46,156 bases of DNA from Cyclobacteriaceae bacterium (GTDB taxonomy: Bacteria; Bacteroidota; Bacteroidia; Cytophagales; Cyclobacteriaceae). Under the pieces are notes generated by a model, which was not told the DNA's origin, did no database searches, and saw only the letters and a list, made by a program, of their open reading frames with translations. The DNA is taken from assembly GCA_024644875.1 (NCBI GenBank), contig JAHEGY010000027.1, forward strand, positions 1-46,156, given 5' to 3'. The position numbers were made by a program, and so were the translations under genes. Positions within the stretch are counted from its first letter, which is position 1; each line of letters begins with the position of its first letter. Of the stretch, positions 1 through 15,182 are shown piece after piece.

Positions 1-14
1 TTTAAAAAAGTAAC

Positions 15-22
15 TACCTTTG
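15..22 (+). promoter_or_regulatory. -7 promoter element upstream of tRNA-Trp/secE
   Basis: TACCTTTG matches the Bacteroidota -7 consensus TAnnTTTG. It is followed by CAGCCCTTTTGGGC, so the expected transcription start lies near position 29. The -33 TTTG would fall outside the window. It would drive tRNA-Trp and probably the secE-nusG-rplKAJL-rpoBC genes behind it. Confidence 0.65.
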
Positions 23-41
23 CAGCCCTTTTGGGCGATAG

Positions 42-114
42 ACGGGTGTAGCTCAATTGGTAGAGTAGTGGTCTCCAAAACCATTGGCTGGGAGTTCGAG
101 TCTCTCCACCCGTG
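42..114 (+). tRNA. tRNA-Trp (anticodon CCA)
   Basis: A full cloverleaf can be drawn. The acceptor arm ACGGGTG (42-48) pairs with CACCCGT (107-113), with discriminator G114. The D stem is GCTC/GAGT. The anticodon stem GTGGT/ACCAT (68-72/80-84) holds the loop CTCCAAA with anticodon CCA at 75-77. The T arm contains GTTCGAG. The CCA end is not encoded. Only 19 nt separate it from secE, so it is likely the 5' part of the secE-nusG transcript and is released by processing. Confidence 0.97.
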
Positions 115-133
115 CAAAAATGGAATGTGATCA

Positions 134-325
134 ATGAAAAAAATTAAACAATATATTATCGAGTCCTACGAGGAATTACGCCATAAAGTGAGTTGGCCAA
201 AATATAACGACTTGCAAAACAGTTCAATCCTTGTATTGGTTGCTTCATTGATCTTCTCAATTGTTATTGGCCTGATTGATCTGGCTTTCGACAATATATT
301 GAACTGGTATTATAACGCTTTTTAA
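134..325 (+). CDS. secE: Preprotein translocase subunit SecE
   Basis: A 63-residue protein of the short, single-span SecE type. SecE clamps SecY in the inner membrane and stabilises the SecYEG protein-conducting channel. A short amphipathic N-terminal part contains the typical EELRHKVSWPKYNDL stretch (residues about 13-27), which is followed by one hydrophobic segment at about residues 31-53. Its partner SecY is encoded far downstream in the same window (24175-25491). It sits between tRNA-Trp and nusG, the standard arrangement in this phylum. The start is the first ATG after the tRNA. Confidence 0.95.
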   Translation: MKKIKQYIIESYEELRHKVSWPKYNDLQNSSILVLVASLIFSIVIGLIDLAFDNILNWYYNAF

Positions 326-342
326 ATTCTAATTATAGCCGG

Positions 343-906
343 ATGGGTGAGCAGAAATGGTATGTATTGCGGGTGATCAGTGGACAGGAAAGGAAAATAA
401 AAACTTACCTGGAAAATGAGATTGCCCGAAATAAACTTGAGGAATACATTCCACAGGTGCTTATTCCTTCGGAAAAAGTGTATGAAATGAGAAATGGTAA
501 AAAAAGGGTAAGAGAAAGAAATTTCTTCCCTGGTTATGTTCTCGTTTCTGCCGATCTATCACATGGTGAAGCATATCATGTGGTAAAAAGTGTTCCCGGT
601 GTTATCGGTTTCCTTGGAGCAAATGATACTGGTGACGGATCATCAAAGACACCTGTGCCGCTTAGACAGTCGGAAATTAACAGGATCCTTGGTAAGGTTG
701 ATGAAATCGACAACATGGAAGAAAAGCTTGGGACGCCGTTTATTGTTGGAGAATCCATAAAAGTTATGGATGGACCATTCAGCGGATTTACAGGAACGGT
801 CGAAGAAGTTTTTGAAGAAAGAAAGAAATTAAATGTCATGGTAAAAATATTCGGCAGGAATACGCCGGTCGAATTGAATTACATGCAGGTAGAAAAACAA
901 GATTAG
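343..906 (+). CDS. nusG: Transcription termination/antitermination factor NusG
   Basis: A 187-residue NusG. The N-terminal NGN domain begins [17 protein letters not shown] and contains the conserved NFFPGYVLV segment; it binds the clamp helices of RNA polymerase. The C-terminal KOW domain (about residues 128-183) contains [13 protein letters not shown] and in the family contacts Rho or ribosomal protein S10. It lies 17 nt behind secE and 4 nt ahead of rplK. Length is normal and no insert is obvious. The ATG at 343 places the WYVLR motif at the usual distance from the N terminus. Confidence 0.96.
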   Translation: MGEQKWYVLRVISGQERKIKTYLENEIARNKLEEYIPQVLIPSEKVYEMRNGKKRVRERNFFPGYVLVSADLSHGEAYHVVKSVPGVIGFLGANDTGDGSSKTPVPLRQSEINRILGKVDEIDNMEEKLGTPFIVGESIKVMDGPFSGFTGTVEEVFEERKKLNVMVKIFGRNTPVELNYMQVEKQD

Positions 907-910
907 CAAA

Positions 911-1354
911 ATGGCTAAAGAGATAAGTGGATATTTGAAGCTGCAGATTAGAGGGGGGCAGGCAAACCCTTCACCTCCGGTTGGGCCTGCTCTTGGTAGT
1001 AAGGGCTTGAATATTATGGAATTCTGCAAACAGTTTAATGCAAGAACCCAGGATAAAATGGGGCAGGTATTACCTGTTGTGATTTCCATATATTCTGACA
1101 AATCATTTGACTTTGTTATAAAAACCCCTCCGGCCTCTGTATTGTTGCTGGAAGCCTCCAAGCTAAAGAAGGGATCTGCAGAACCTAACAGATTAAAAGT
1201 TGGTTCGGTTACCTGGGATCAGGTACGTTCAATCGCTGAAATAAAAATGCCTGATTTAAATGCTCCTAAAGTGGAGTCAGCTATGAAGATGGTGGCAGGA
1301 ACCGCAAGAAGCATGGGATTAAAAGTAACGGGTAGAGCACCCTGGGATAAGTAA
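911..1354 (+). CDS. rplK: 50S ribosomal protein L11
   Basis: A 147-residue L11, the protein that with L10-L7/L12 forms the stalk base of the large subunit and the GTPase-associated centre. The proline-rich [15 protein letters not shown] segment near residue 15 and the C-terminal RNA-binding domain ending [10 protein letters not shown] are complete. It begins 4 nt after nusG, so there is no room for a separate leader carrying the L1 autoregulatory site known from the L11 operon of Escherichia coli. rplA follows after 11 nt. Confidence 0.97.
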   Translation: MAKEISGYLKLQIRGGQANPSPPVGPALGSKGLNIMEFCKQFNARTQDKMGQVLPVVISIYSDKSFDFVIKTPPASVLLLEASKLKKGSAEPNRLKVGSVTWDQVRSIAEIKMPDLNAPKVESAMKMVAGTARSMGLKVTGRAPWDK

Positions 1355-1365
1355 AGTTCAATAAG

Positions 1366-2064
1366 ATGGCAAAATTAACAAAGAAGCAAAAAGAAGCCGT
1401 AGGTAAAATTGAAAAAGGAAAGGAGTATTCACTTGAAGAAGCTTCTTCCCTGATAAAAGAAATGACCTTTACCAAATTTGATTCTTCCATTGACATCGAC
1501 GTCAGATTGGGCGTGGACCCAAGGAAGGCTGATCAAATGGTAAGAGGTGTTGTATCTTTACCCCATGGTGTAGGAAAAGAGGTAAAAGTTTGTGTGCTCT
1601 GCACACCTGAAAAAGAACAGGAAGCCAAAGATGCAGGCGCTGATTTCGTAGGCCTTGATGATCTCGTTAAAAAAATAGAGGGTGGCTGGACAGATATGGA
1701 TGTCATTATTACCATGCCCAGTGTTATGGCGAAAGTTGGTAAATTAGGAAGGATTCTGGGACCAAGGGGTTTGATGCCTAATCCAAAATCCGGTACGGTA
1801 ACCATGGACATTGGAAAAACCGTTAAAGAGGTCAAGCAGGGAAAAATTGATTTTAAAGTCGATAAATTCGGCATTATTCATACTAGTATTGGAAAGACTT
1901 CATTTGATGCAGATAAAATTCTGGATAACGCTGAGGAGATCCTGAATACCATTGCAAAGTTGAAACCATCCTCAGCAAAAGGGACTTATGTGAAAAGTGT
2001 TTATCTTTCCAGTACGATGAGTCCAAGTATTCCAATTGATAAAAACAGCATTCCAGGTATATAG
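1366..2064 (+). CDS. rplA: 50S ribosomal protein L1
   Basis: A 232-residue L1, which forms the mobile L1 stalk at the tRNA exit site. The signature [14 protein letters not shown] lies near residues 146-159, and the two-domain layout and length fit the family. In other bacteria L1 also represses its own operon by binding the mRNA; no L1-site-like structure is visible in the short gaps here. The gene is followed by rplJ after 2 nt. The start ATG at 1366 begins the typical MAKLTKKQK. Confidence 0.97.
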   Translation: MAKLTKKQKEAVGKIEKGKEYSLEEASSLIKEMTFTKFDSSIDIDVRLGVDPRKADQMVRGVVSLPHGVGKEVKVCVLCTPEKEQEAKDAGADFVGLDDLVKKIEGGWTDMDVIITMPSVMAKVGKLGRILGPRGLMPNPKSGTVTMDIGKTVKEVKQGKIDFKVDKFGIIHTSIGKTSFDADKILDNAEEILNTIAKLKPSSAKGTYVKSVYLSSTMSPSIPIDKNSIPGI

Positions 2065-2066
2065 TT

Positions 2067-2603
2067 ATGAATCGAGAAGAAAAAGCTCAGGTAATAGAAG
2101 AACTGGTAGAAAGATTTAGCAATAATAATTTTTTCTACATTACAGATGCGTCAGGATTGACTGTCGCAGAAGTGAACGATTTCCGAAGAATGTGCTTTGA
2201 AAAGGGAATAGAGTATAAAGTATTTAAGAATACATTGATCAAGAAAGCACTTGACCAGGTTGAGACCGATTATAGTGATTTTGAGACCAACAAAGTATTA
2301 AAAGGTTTTTCAGGGATCTTGTTTACACCTGAAAACGGGAACATCCCGGCAAAAGTCATTACTGAGTATAGAAAAAAATATAAAGGAGAAATTCCAATTC
2401 TTAAAGGAGCATCCATTGAAAGAGAACTTTATATTGGTAACGACCAGTTGTCAGCATTAAGTAAACTCAAATCAAAGCAAGAACTGATCGGCGAGATCAT
2501 TACATTGCTCCAGTCACCGGCTAAAAATGTTATTTCTGCATTGCAAAGTGGAGAGCATCAATTGGCTGGTATAATTAAAACATTGTCTGAAAAAAAAGAT
2601 TAA
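2067..2603 (+). CDS. rplJ: 50S ribosomal protein L10
   Basis: A 178-residue L10, the stalk base protein that carries the L7/L12 dimers. The N-terminal domain contains ASGLTVAEVNDFRRMC and FKNTLIKKAL; the C-terminal helix that binds L7/L12 is present. The 2-nt gap to rplA leaves no space for the kind of L10 leader found upstream of rplJ in Escherichia coli, so any autoregulation must use sites within the coding sequence or downstream of rplL. rplL follows after 31 A/T-rich nucleotides. Confidence 0.96.
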   Translation: MNREEKAQVIEELVERFSNNNFFYITDASGLTVAEVNDFRRMCFEKGIEYKVFKNTLIKKALDQVETDYSDFETNKVLKGFSGILFTPENGNIPAKVITEYRKKYKGEIPILKGASIERELYIGNDQLSALSKLKSKQELIGEIITLLQSPAKNVISALQSGEHQLAGIIKTLSEKKD

Positions 2604-2634
2604 AGTATAACATAATAAAATAATATAGTTAAAA

Positions 2635-3018
2635 ATGGCAGATTTAAAAGCATTCGCTGAGCAGTTGGTTAATCTTTCGGTTAAAGAGGTTAATGAATTG
2701 GCAACTATTTTAAAGGACGAATATGGTATTGAGCCGGCAGCTGCTGCTGCACCTGTAGCTGTTGCTGCAGCAGGCGGTGGTGATGCAGCTGAAGCAGCCG
2801 CAGAAAAGTCAGAGTTTGACGTGATTCTCAAGGCAGCAGGAGCTCAAAAACTTAAAGTAGTTAAAACGGTTAAAGAATTAACAGGCTTAGGCCTAAAAGA
2901 AGCTAAAGATTTAGTAGACGCTGCTCCAAAACCTGTAAAAGAGGGATTGGCAAAAGATGAAGCTGAAGGTATCAAAAAAGCTTTAGAAGAAGTCGGCGCT
3001 GAAGTAGAACTACAATAA
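2635..3018 (+). CDS. rplL: 50S ribosomal protein L7/L12
   Basis: A 127-residue L7/L12, the multi-copy stalk protein that recruits translational GTPases. Order: N-terminal dimerisation helices (about 1-33), an Ala/Gly-rich flexible hinge (about 38-58), and a C-terminal domain from [10 protein letters not shown] onward with [21 protein letters not shown]. All parts are intact. The gene is followed by a 169-nt structured gap before rpoB, the largest break in this cluster. Confidence 0.97.
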   Translation: MADLKAFAEQLVNLSVKEVNELATILKDEYGIEPAAAAAPVAVAAAGGGDAAEAAAEKSEFDVILKAAGAQKLKVVKTVKELTGLGLKEAKDLVDAAPKPVKEGLAKDEAEGIKKALEEVGAEVELQ

Positions 3019-3187
3019 GCTTGACCATTTGTTTATTTAATAAATGGTAAGATGATTTTCAGGCCTGGCAATTCCAGTCAGGTCTTTTGCTGTATGTGCC
3101 AACGAAAGCACATTTCTAGTTTCTAAATAAGATGAGGCCGTTTGGCCTTGTCGAGTGTTATTTAACGATCATTAAATAGTTAAAATC
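3019..3187 (+). promoter_or_regulatory. Structured rplL-rpoB intercistronic leader (five predicted hairpins)
   Basis: Five consecutive inverted repeats can be drawn: 3024-3048 (10 pairs, one G-U), 3061-3085 (9 pairs, two G-U, followed by TTTT), 3094-3113 (6 pairs, ATGTGC/GCACAT), 3131-3152 (9 pairs, two G-U, loop GTTT) and 3159-3178 (7 A-T pairs, TATTTAA/TTAAATA). The last ends 9 nt before the rpoB start. The second resembles a weak intrinsic terminator. Escherichia coli has a partial terminator and an RNase III site in this same gap; a similar role here is inference. No TAnnTTTG promoter was seen in the gap. Confidence 0.55.
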
Positions 3188-6100
3188 TTGGCTATAACAA
3201 ATCAAAAAGAGAGAATAAATTTCTCCTCAATTAAGACTATTATTGATTACCCTGATTTCCTTGATGTACAACTCCAATCATTCCAGGACTTCTTCCAATT
3301 AGAAACACCACCTGAAAAACGAATTCAGGAAGGTCTTTACAAGGTGTTCTCGGAAAATTTCCCGATCTCTGATTCGAGGGAGAACTATGTACTGGAATTT
3401 GTTGACTACATGGTCGATCCACCCAAATATTCAGTGGGAGAATCTGTCGACAGGGGCCTTACCTATTCTGTTCCTCTTAAAGCAAAATTGAGGTTATCCT
3501 GTAATGACGAGGACAACGAGGATTTTGAAACCATTGAACAAGAGGTATTTCTCGGGAATATTCCATATATGACTGAGAAAGGATCTTTCGTAATAAATGG
3601 AGCTGAACGTGTCATAGTTTCTCAATTGCACAGGTCTCCGGGGGTATTCTTCGCCCAGAGCATGCATACAAACGGAACTAAATTGTATTCAGCACGGATC
3701 ATCCCATTCAAAGGCAGCTGGATCGAATTTGCTACAGATGTGAATGCTGTAATGTATGCCTACATTGATCGCAAGAAAAAATTCCCTGTTACGACTTTGT
3801 TGAGGGCTATTGGTTATGGCTCTGATAAAGATATTCTTGATCTTTTTGGACTTTCTGAAGAAGTTCCTGCAAAAAAGACTAACCTGAAAAAGGTGGTTGG
3901 CAGGAAACTTGCCGCAAGAGTATTGAAAACATGGATTGAAGACTTTGTTGATGAAGATACCGGAGAGGTTGTATCCATCGACCGAAATGAAGTTATCCTG
4001 GAAAGGGATTCGGTTATTCAGGCAGAAGATATAGAGACCATCATCGAATCAGGATCAAAATCCATTATCCTTCATAAGAATGAAGCGAATATTGCGGATT
4101 ATACTATAATATACAATACCTTGCAGAAGGATAATTCCAACTCTGAGAAGGAAGCAGTTGAGCAGATCTACAGGCAGCTCAGGAATACTGAAGCACCTGA
4201 TGAGCAAACGGCCAGGGATATTATTCAAAGCTTATTCTTCAGTGACAAGAGATATGATCTGGGTGAAGTAGGGAGATACAGGATAAATAAAAAACTTGGT
4301 GTTAATACTGATTATGAAAAGAAAGTATTGACCACCGAAGATATTGAGCTTATTGTAAAATATCTGATCGGACTGATCAACTCCAAAGCCGTGGTTGATG
4401 ATATTGACCACCTCAGTAATAGAAGGGTACGAACCGTAGGAGAACAGCTATATCAGCAGTTTGGTGTCGGACTGGCCCGTATGGCCAGGACCATTAAAGA
4501 AAGGATGAATGTTAGGGATAATGAAGACTTTAAGCCTGTTGACCTGATCAATGCAAGAACATTGTCCTCCGTGATCAATTCCTTCTTTGGCACAAACCAG
4601 CTCTCGCAGTTCATGGACCAGACGAATCCGTTGGCTGAGATCACGCACAAGCGTCGTATGTCAGCCCTGGGTCCTGGCGGTCTTTCAAGAGAACGGGCAG
4701 GATTCGAGGTTCGGGATGTCCATTATACACACTATGGGCGCCTTTGTACTATTGAAACACCGGAAGGGCCAAATATTGGACTGATATCCTCACTTTGTGT
4801 TCATGCCAAGGTGAACAAAATGGGATTCATCGAAACTCCGTATCGGAAGTCCAAGGATGGTAAAGTCTCCATGAGTGAAAACGTGGAATACCTGACTGCC
4901 GAAGAGGAAGATACATTCTACATAGCCCAGGCTAATGCACCCCTGGATACTGGCGGGAAATTTGTAAATGAAAAGGTGAAAGCCAGATATGAAGGGGACT
5001 ATCCACTGATTGAAGGCGATAAGGTAGCTTATATGGATATCGCGCCAAACCAGATCGTATCTGTAGCGGCATCCCTGATCCCGTTTCTGGAGCATGATGA
5101 TGCAAACAGGGCACTAATGGGATCCAACATGCAGCGTCAGGCTGTTCCTTTGATGAATCCTCAATCACCTATTGTAGGTACCGGACTGGAAAGTCGTGTG
5201 GCCGAGGATTCCAGAGCATTGATCAAAGCCGAAGGAGAGGGTGTTGTTGCTTTTGTTGATGCAAATCGTATCACCATAAAGTACAACCTCTCGGAAGATG
5301 AAGCTACGACAACATTTGATAGTGAAGTTAAGACCTATGACCTGACTAAGTTCAGAAGGACAAATCAGGATACCTGTATTAATTTGAGACCTATTGTTTT
5401 CAAAAATCAGAAAATCAAGAAAGGACAGGTGCTTTGTGAAGGTTATGCTACTGAAATGGGTGAACTGGCGCTTGGAAGAAACCTGATGGTAGCATTTATG
5501 CCCTGGCAGGGATATAATTTTGAAGATGCCATCGTCGTATCTGAACGTGTTGTAAGAAATGATGTGTTTACTTCCATACATATCGAGGAATTCGAATTGG
5601 AGGTACGGGATACCAAGAGAGGTGAAGAAGAATTAACATCGGAAATCCCGAACGTCAGTGAAGAGGCCGTTAAAAACCTTGACGAAAACGGAATAATAAG
5701 GATTGGTGCTGAAGTTATGGAAGGGGATATTCTGGTAGGGAAAATAACACCAAAAGGAGAAACAGATCCAACTCCTGAAGAGAAACTTCTGCGTGCGATC
5801 TTTGGAGATAAGGCCGGAGATGTTAAAGATGCTTCCTTGAGAGCTTCTCCATCGTTGGAAGGTGTGGTAATCGAAACGAAGCTGTTTGCCAGACCCAAAA
5901 AAGATAAAGAGCTGCGGGCTAAATCGAAAAAGGAAGTAGAAATCCTTAAAAATAGCTACAGTAAAGAGTTGTTAAAGCTTAGAGCTACTTTTATCGATAA
6001 GCTCTCTAAGTTACTTGAAGGAAAAGTCTGCCAGGGTGTTAAGCACAAATTTGGTGATGAGATCATGGCAAATGGGGTTAAGTTTACAAAGGAAAACATA

Positions 6101-7060
6101 GAAGCTAATTTCTTCCCTGAGAAAAACATATACAGGGATGAAAGCACCTACAATGTTCCTGAGGAAGTAAACCTGATATCTGACCTGCTACTGGATAACT
6201 GGACGGATGATAAGCATACAAATGGACTTGTTGAAATTCTGGTGAAGAATTTTAATAAGACCAGGAATGAAATTGCCGGAACCTTCAAAAGAGAAAAATT
6301 CACACTTGAAGTGGGTGATGAACTGCCGACCGGAATTGTACAACTCGCCAAAGTGTATGTGGCTAAGAAACGTAAACTTAAGGTGGGAGATAAAATGGCC
6401 GGACGTCATGGAAATAAAGGGGTTGTGGCTAAGATCGTCAGGGAAGAGGATATGCCTTTCCTTAAAGATGGAACTCCCGTAGACATTGTACTGAATCCCT
6501 TGGGCGTGCCTTCAAGGATGAACCTTGGCCAGATCTATGAAACTGTACTTGGCTGGGCCGGATTAAAACTGGACAAAAAGTATGCTACTCCGATTTTTGA
6601 TGGTGCGACCATCCAGGATGTGGAGAAGGAGCTTAACGAAGCTAAATTACCAAGGTACGGCCGTACAGATCTTTATGACGGGCTGACAGGGCAAAAATTT
6701 GATCAGCAGGTAACTGTTGGTGTTATTTATATCCTGAAATTGGGGCATCTTGTGGATGATAAAATGCATGCGAGGTCAATTGGCCCATACTCACTGATTA
6801 CGCAACAACCCCTTGGTGGTAAGGCCCAATTTGGTGGACAGCGTTTTGGTGAGATGGAAGTTTGGGCCCTCGAGGCTTTTGGTGCGGCGAATGTTCTTCA
6901 GGAAATGCTGACTGTGAAATCTGATGACGTGATCGGAAGAGCGAAAGTCTACGAATCCATTGTTAAAGGTGAGAACATGACTAAGGCGAATGTGCCTGAA
7001 TCCTTTAATGTACTGGTGCACGAACTCAGAGGTCTTGCCCTTGAGGTAACTATGGAATAA
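3188..7060 (+). CDS. rpoB: DNA-directed RNA polymerase subunit beta
   Basis: A 1290-residue beta subunit, half of the catalytic cleft of RNA polymerase. The rifampicin region around residues 473-500 reads [19 protein letters not shown] followed by SALGPGG; the positions equivalent to Asp516, His526 and Ser531 of E. coli are unchanged. The C-terminal [16 protein letters not shown] and [20 protein letters not shown] blocks are intact. The start is TTG: the first downstream Met codon would remove conserved sequence, and the nearest upstream in-frame codon triplets lead to a stop at 3173. rpoC follows after 39 nt. Confidence 0.97.
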   Translation: MAITNQKERINFSSIKTIIDYPDFLDVQLQSFQDFFQLETPPEKRIQEGLYKVFSENFPISDSRENYVLEFVDYMVDPPKYSVGESVDRGLTYSVPLKAKLRLSCNDEDNEDFETIEQEVFLGNIPYMTEKGSFVINGAERVIVSQLHRSPGVFFAQSMHTNGTKLYSARIIPFKGSWIEFATDVNAVMYAYIDRKKKFPVTTLLRAIGYGSDKDILDLFGLSEEVPAKKTNLKKVVGRKLAARVLKTWIEDFVDEDTGEVVSIDRNEVILERDSVIQAEDIETIIESGSKSIILHKNEANIADYTIIYNTLQKDNSNSEKEAVEQIYRQLRNTEAPDEQTARDIIQSLFFSDKRYDLGEVGRYRINKKLGVNTDYEKKVLTTEDIELIVKYLIGLINSKAVVDDIDHLSNRRVRTVGEQLYQQFGVGLARMARTIKERMNVRDNEDFKPVDLINARTLSSVINSFFGTNQLSQFMDQTNPLAEITHKRRMSALGPGGLSRERAGFEVRDVHYTHYGRLCTIETPEGPNIGLISSLCVHAKVNKMGFIETPYRKSKDGKVSMSENVEYLTAEEEDTFYIAQANAPLDTGGKFVNEKVKARYEGDYPLIEGDKVAYMDIAPNQIVSVAASLIPFLEHDDANRALMGSNMQRQAVPLMNPQSPIVGTGLESRVAEDSRALIKAEGEGVVAFVDANRITIKYNLSEDEATTTFDSEVKTYDLTKFRRTNQDTCINLRPIVFKNQKIKKGQVLCEGYATEMGELALGRNLMVAFMPWQGYNFEDAIVVSERVVRNDVFTSIHIEEFELEVRDTKRGEEELTSEIPNVSEEAVKNLDENGIIRIGAEVMEGDILVGKITPKGETDPTPEEKLLRAIFGDKAGDVKDASLRASPSLEGVVIETKLFARPKKDKELRAKSKKEVEILKNSYSKELLKLRATFIDKLSKLLEGKVCQGVKHKFGDEIMANGVKFTKENIEANFFPEKNIYRDESTYNVPEEVNLISDLLLDNWTDDKHTNGLVEILVKNFNKTRNEIAGTFKREKFTLEVGDELPTGIVQLAKVYVAKKRKLKVGDKMAGRHGNKGVVAKIVREEDMPFLKDGTPVDIVLNPLGVPSRMNLGQIYETVLGWAGLKLDKKYATPIFDGATIQDVEKELNEAKLPRYGRTDLYDGLTGQKFDQQVTVGVIYILKLGHLVDDKMHARSIGPYSLITQQPLGGKAQFGGQRFGEMEVWALEAFGAANVLQEMLTVKSDDVIGRAKVYESIVKGENMTKANVPESFNVLVHELRGLALEVTME

Positions 7061-7099
7061 AAATTTGAAACAAGCTTTAGAATATAGACAATATCCAAT

Positions 7100-11407
<4,308 letters not shown>

Positions 11408-11413
11408 TAAATT

Positions 11414-11746
11414 ATGGAAGACGATAATAAAGATAAGAATCCTGCAGCACCAAATCAGATTAATATTGAATTGACAGAGGATATTGCCGAAGGTATATAT
11501 TCAAATCTGGCAATGATAGCACATTCAAACAGTGAATTTGTTATCGATTTTATACGGTTGATGCCTGGTGTCCCTAAGGCTAAGGTTAAGTCAAGAATTG
11601 TGATAACACCTGAACATGCCAAAAGATTATCAAATGCCCTGATCGATAATATACGAAAATACGAGGATACATTTGGTGATATTAAAAAAACAGAGGATAC
11701 ACCGAAATTCCCGATCAATTTTGGGGGTACTGTAGGAGAGGCTTAG
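11414..11746 (+). CDS. DUF3467 family protein
   Basis: A 110-residue soluble protein. The core INIELTEDIAEGIYSNLAMI, then HSNSEFVIDF and RLMPGVPKAKVKSRIVITPEHAK, is characteristic of DUF3467, a family regularly found directly behind rpoC in Bacteroidota. It has no signal peptide or membrane segment and no known catalytic motif. The 6-nt gap to rpoC suggests translational coupling and an association with transcription, but the function is unknown. Confidence 0.85.
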   Translation: MEDDNKDKNPAAPNQINIELTEDIAEGIYSNLAMIAHSNSEFVIDFIRLMPGVPKAKVKSRIVITPEHAKRLSNALIDNIRKYEDTFGDIKKTEDTPKFPINFGGTVGEA

Positions 11747-11773
11747 AGGATTGAATTAATGGGGGTAAATTAT

Positions 11774-11804
11774 TTTGCATAGTAATAGGAATTACCTACC
11801 TTTG
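11774..11804 (+). promoter_or_regulatory. Promoter of the str operon (rpsL-rpsG-fusA-rpsJ)
   Basis: The -33 element TTTG (11774-11777) and the -7 element TACCTTTG (11797-11804) are 19 nt apart, a good match to the Bacteroidota sigma consensus. CAGTCC follows directly, as at the other ribosomal promoters of this window. The leader to rpsL is about 40 nt and contains an AAGGAGA stretch too far from the start codon to act as a ribosome binding site. Confidence 0.75.
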
Positions 11805-11850
11805 CAGTCCGAAATTTTCAAGGAGAATAAAAAAATAACGATATAATTGT

Positions 11851-12228
11851 ATGCCAACAATTCAACAGTTAGTTAGAAAGGGACGAAAAACAAAATCGTC
11901 AAAGTCAAAGTCACCTGCTCTGGATTCATGTCCGCAAAGGAGGGGGGTATGTACCCGTGTATATACCACAACACCTAAGAAGCCTAATTCAGCCATGCGA
12001 AAAGTGGCCAGGGTGAGGCTTACCAATGGTAACGAAGTTAACGCATATATCATGGGAGAAGGTCATAATTTACAGGAGCACTCTCTTGTCCTGATCAGAG
12101 GTGGCCGTGTAAAGGATCTGCCAGGTGTTCGTTATCATATCATTCGGGGAGCCCTTGACACAGCAGGAGTTGAAGGCCGTCTTCAGGCTAGATCTAAATA
12201 TGGTGCTAAAAAGCCTAAGACTAAATAA
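11851..12228 (+). CDS. rpsL: 30S ribosomal protein S12
   Basis: A 125-residue S12, which lines the decoding centre. [17 protein letters not shown] contains the streptomycin-relevant lysine (Lys43 in E. coli numbering), and [13 protein letters not shown] contains the second one (Lys88); both are unmutated, so target-based streptomycin resistance is not predicted. First gene of the str operon; rpsG follows after 11 nt. Confidence 0.97.
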   Translation: MPTIQQLVRKGRKTKSSKSKSPALDSCPQRRGVCTRVYTTTPKKPNSAMRKVARVRLTNGNEVNAYIMGEGHNLQEHSLVLIRGGRVKDLPGVRYHIIRGALDTAGVEGRLQARSKYGAKKPKTK

Positions 12229-12239
12229 ATTTATTTGAG

Positions 12240-12707
12240 ATGAGGAAATCAAAACCAAAGAAGAGATATTTATTACCTGATCCTAAGTTTAAGGATACGC
12301 TGGTTACCCGGTTCGTTAATAATCTGATGCTACAAGGAAAAAAGAACCTGTCATACAAGACTTTTTATGATGCCATCGAAATAGTTGAGAACAGAGTTGG
12401 CGAGAACGGATTGGATACCTGGAAGAAGGCATTAAATAATATTATGCCTGCTGTTGAGGTAAAAAGCAGAAGAGTTGGTGGTGCGACATTTCAGGTGCCA
12501 TCTGAAGTGAGACCAGATCGCAAAGTTTCATTGGGTATCAAATGGATGATCAGGTACGCGAAAATGAGAAACGAAAAAACTATGGTGGAAAGACTGGCCG
12601 GTGAGATAGTAGCTGCTTCAAAAGGTGAAGGTGCTGCTGTAAAGAAGAAAGATGATACTCATAGGATGGCGGATGCCAACAAGGCTTTCTCACACTTCAG
12701 ATTCTAA
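12240..12707 (+). CDS. rpsG: 30S ribosomal protein S7
   Basis: A 155-residue S7, a primary 16S rRNA binder that nucleates assembly of the small-subunit head. The conserved [20 protein letters not shown] and [10 protein letters not shown] stretches and the C-terminal [17 protein letters not shown] are present. In E. coli S7 represses its operon through the rpsL-rpsG gap; here that gap is only 11 nt, so that mechanism is unlikely. fusA begins 8 nt downstream. Confidence 0.97.
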   Translation: MRKSKPKKRYLLPDPKFKDTLVTRFVNNLMLQGKKNLSYKTFYDAIEIVENRVGENGLDTWKKALNNIMPAVEVKSRRVGGATFQVPSEVRPDRKVSLGIKWMIRYAKMRNEKTMVERLAGEIVAASKGEGAAVKKKDDTHRMADANKAFSHFRF

Positions 12708-12715
12708 TATTTGAA

Positions 12716-14845
12716 ATGGCAATTAAAGACTTAAAATATTTAAGAAATATTGGCATCATGGCACACATCGATGCCGGGAAAACAACTGCCACAGAAAGAA
12801 TTCTTTACTATACCGGCCTGACACATAAGCTGGGAGAAGTACATGAAGGTGGAGCAGTAATGGATTGGATGGAGCAGGAGCAGGAAAGAGGCATTACCAT
12901 TACTTCTGCTGCCACAACCACATTCTGGAAATACCCTACTATTCAGGGACATCAGACCAACGAGTCTAAAGAATATATGATTAACATCATAGATACCCCT
13001 GGCCATGTTGACTTTACCGTAGAGGTAGAAAGGTCACTCAGGGTTCTTGATGGATCTGTTGCCCTATTCTGTGCAGTTTCTGGTGTAGAGCCTCAATCTG
13101 AGACAGTGTGGCGACAAGCTGATAAATACAAAGTTCCCAGGATCTGTTTTGTAAATAAGATGGACAGGGCCGGAGCGGATTTTTTTAACGTGGTTGACGA
13201 GATAAAAGATAAGCTTGGTGCTAATCCAATACCATTACAAGTGCCCATTGGATCTGAAGATTCCTTCCGTGGCGTGGTCGATCTAATTCAGAATAAGGCC
13301 ATAATCTGGAATGAAGAGGATAAGGGAATGACCTATATGATTGAGGATATCCCGGAAGATCTTGTTGAAACTGTGGAGGAATGGAGACAGAAGCTTGTAG
13401 AAAGTGTTGCAGAATACGATGATGAGATACTGGAGAAGTTTTTTGAGGATCCTGATTCAATTACCGAAGATGAAATGATGACAGCTATTAGGAAAGCTGT
13501 GATTGATTTATCATTTTCACCCGTTCTTGCAGGATCGGCCTTTAAAAACAAAGGCATACAGGCGTTGTTAGATGCTGTTTGCAGATATTTGCCTTCTCCA
13601 CTTGATCTGCCTCCGGTTACCGGGATCAATCCTGCTAATGATAAAGAAGAAACCAGGGAGCCAGATGCCAGCAAGCCATTCTCCGCATTGGCATTTAAAA
13701 TTGCAACAGATCCCTTTGTCGGAAGGCTCGCCTTTTTCAGAACCTATTCTGGGAGATTAAATGCAGGATCATATATTTTTAATACCAGGACAGGTAAAAA
13801 GGAAAGGATATCCAGATTGATGCAGATGCACTCCAATAAGCAAAATCCAATTGATTTTGTTGAGGCCGGAGATATTGCAGCTGCTATCGGATTCAAGAAT
13901 ATAAAGACTGGTGATACCCTTACCGATGAAAAGCATAAGATCGTATTGGAATCTATTACATTCCCGGACTCTGTTATTGGTTATGCTATTGAGCCCAAGA
14001 AACAAATCGATCAGGACAGATTAGGTGTTGCGATATCCAAACTTGTGGAGGAAGATCCTACCCTCAGGGTTTTGACCAATGAGGAAACCGGACAGACTGT
14101 ATTGCGAGGAATGGGTGAACTGCACCTTGAAATCATTATAGACAGGCTAAAGCGGGAATTTAATGTAGAAATAAACCAGGGCGCACCACAGGTTGCTTAT
14201 AAGGAAGCTATTTATGGAAATGTGGAGCATCGTGAGGTATATAAGAAACAATCCGGAGGCCGGGGCAAGTTTGCAGACATTGTGTTTGAAATAGGCCCGC
14301 AGGATGAAGATTATGAAAAACCTGGTCTGCAATTCGTTAATCAAATTGTTGGTGGTGTAATCCCGAGGGAATATATCCCTTCCATTGAAAAAGGATTCAC
14401 CGAAGCGATGAAAAATGGACCACTAGCGGGATATCCTCTTGAAAGGATGAAAGTACGTCTTTTCCATGGATCATTTCATGACGTGGATTCTGATTCTCTG
14501 TCATTTGAATTAGCAGCCAGAATAGGTTTCAAGGAGTCTGCTGTTAAAGCGAAACCAAAACTAATGGAGCCGGTCATGTCAGTAGAGGTAGTGACCCCGG
14601 ATGAATATACCGGACCCATAACAGGTGACCTGAATAAAAGACGGGGCATTATGAAAGGGATGGATACCAAGGGTGGTGCGCAAGTAATTAAATCAGATGT
14701 GCCACTATCCGAATTGTTTGGTTACGTTACAGACCTCAGGACCATTTCATCAGGGCGGGCATCAGCCACTTTAACATTTTCACATTATGATTTGGTGCCT
14801 GAAAATCTTGCCCAGAAAATTATAGCAAAAGTAAAAGGTGAATAG
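12716..14845 (+). CDS. fusA: Elongation factor G
   Basis: A 709-residue EF-G, the GTPase that drives translocation of tRNA and mRNA. The G1 motif AHIDAGKT is at residues 16-23; the switch-II block DTPGHVDFT and the NKMD motif are present, and the downstream domains II-V are complete. Length and motifs fit the canonical factor, not a ribosome-protection protein: it is embedded in the str operon between rpsG and rpsJ. tuf is not next to it, in contrast to E. coli. Confidence 0.96.
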   Translation: MAIKDLKYLRNIGIMAHIDAGKTTATERILYYTGLTHKLGEVHEGGAVMDWMEQEQERGITITSAATTTFWKYPTIQGHQTNESKEYMINIIDTPGHVDFTVEVERSLRVLDGSVALFCAVSGVEPQSETVWRQADKYKVPRICFVNKMDRAGADFFNVVDEIKDKLGANPIPLQVPIGSEDSFRGVVDLIQNKAIIWNEEDKGMTYMIEDIPEDLVETVEEWRQKLVESVAEYDDEILEKFFEDPDSITEDEMMTAIRKAVIDLSFSPVLAGSAFKNKGIQALLDAVCRYLPSPLDLPPVTGINPANDKEETREPDASKPFSALAFKIATDPFVGRLAFFRTYSGRLNAGSYIFNTRTGKKERISRLMQMHSNKQNPIDFVEAGDIAAAIGFKNIKTGDTLTDEKHKIVLESITFPDSVIGYAIEPKKQIDQDRLGVAISKLVEEDPTLRVLTNEETGQTVLRGMGELHLEIIIDRLKREFNVEINQGAPQVAYKEAIYGNVEHREVYKKQSGGRGKFADIVFEIGPQDEDYEKPGLQFVNQIVGGVIPREYIPSIEKGFTEAMKNGPLAGYPLERMKVRLFHGSFHDVDSDSLSFELAARIGFKESAVKAKPKLMEPVMSVEVVTPDEYTGPITGDLNKRRGIMKGMDTKGGAQVIKSDVPLSELFGYVTDLRTISSGRASATLTFSHYDLVPENLAQKIIAKVKGE

Positions 14846-14853
14846 TTATTAAT

Positions 14854-15159
14854 ATGACACAGAAAATCAGAATTAAATTGAAATCCTATGATCATAATCT
14901 GGTTGATAAATCATCAGAGAAGATTGTTAGGGCTGTAAAAACTACTGGCGCCGTGGTGAGCGGACCTATTCCTTTGCCTACTGAAAAAGAGGTATTCACG
15001 GTTCTCAGGTCCCCGCATGTGAATAAGAAGTCCAGGGAACAATTTCAGCTTTGCACTTATAAAAGGCTTGTTGATATTTATTCAAATAGCACCAAGACCG
15101 TAGATGCATTGATGAAACTGGAGTTGCCGAGTGGCGTTGATGTAGAAATCAAAGTCTGA
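14854..15159 (+). CDS. rpsJ: 30S ribosomal protein S10
   Basis: A 101-residue S10 beginning [18 protein letters not shown], with the [14 protein letters not shown] loop near residues 51-64 and the [19 protein letters not shown] end. It belongs to the small-subunit head and is also the NusG/NusB partner in antitermination. Here it closes the str operon behind fusA and is separated by a terminator and a new promoter from rplC, the next S10-operon gene. Confidence 0.97.
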   Translation: MTQKIRIKLKSYDHNLVDKSSEKIVRAVKTTGAVVSGPIPLPTEKEVFTVLRSPHVNKKSREQFQLCTYKRLVDIYSNSTKTVDALMKLELPSGVDVEIKV

Positions 15160-15182
15160 TTGGATAGATACAATAAATAAAA

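Noticed and set aside
4606-4680. Possible rifampicin-resistance changes in rpoB
   Set aside because: The residues equivalent to Asp516, His526 and Ser531 are unchanged; the Asn518-to-Thr difference is in a position that varies naturally.
11819-11825. AAGGAGA before rpsL as a Shine-Dalgarno sequence
   Set aside because: It is about 26 nt from the start codon, too far, and the other genes show no such motif.
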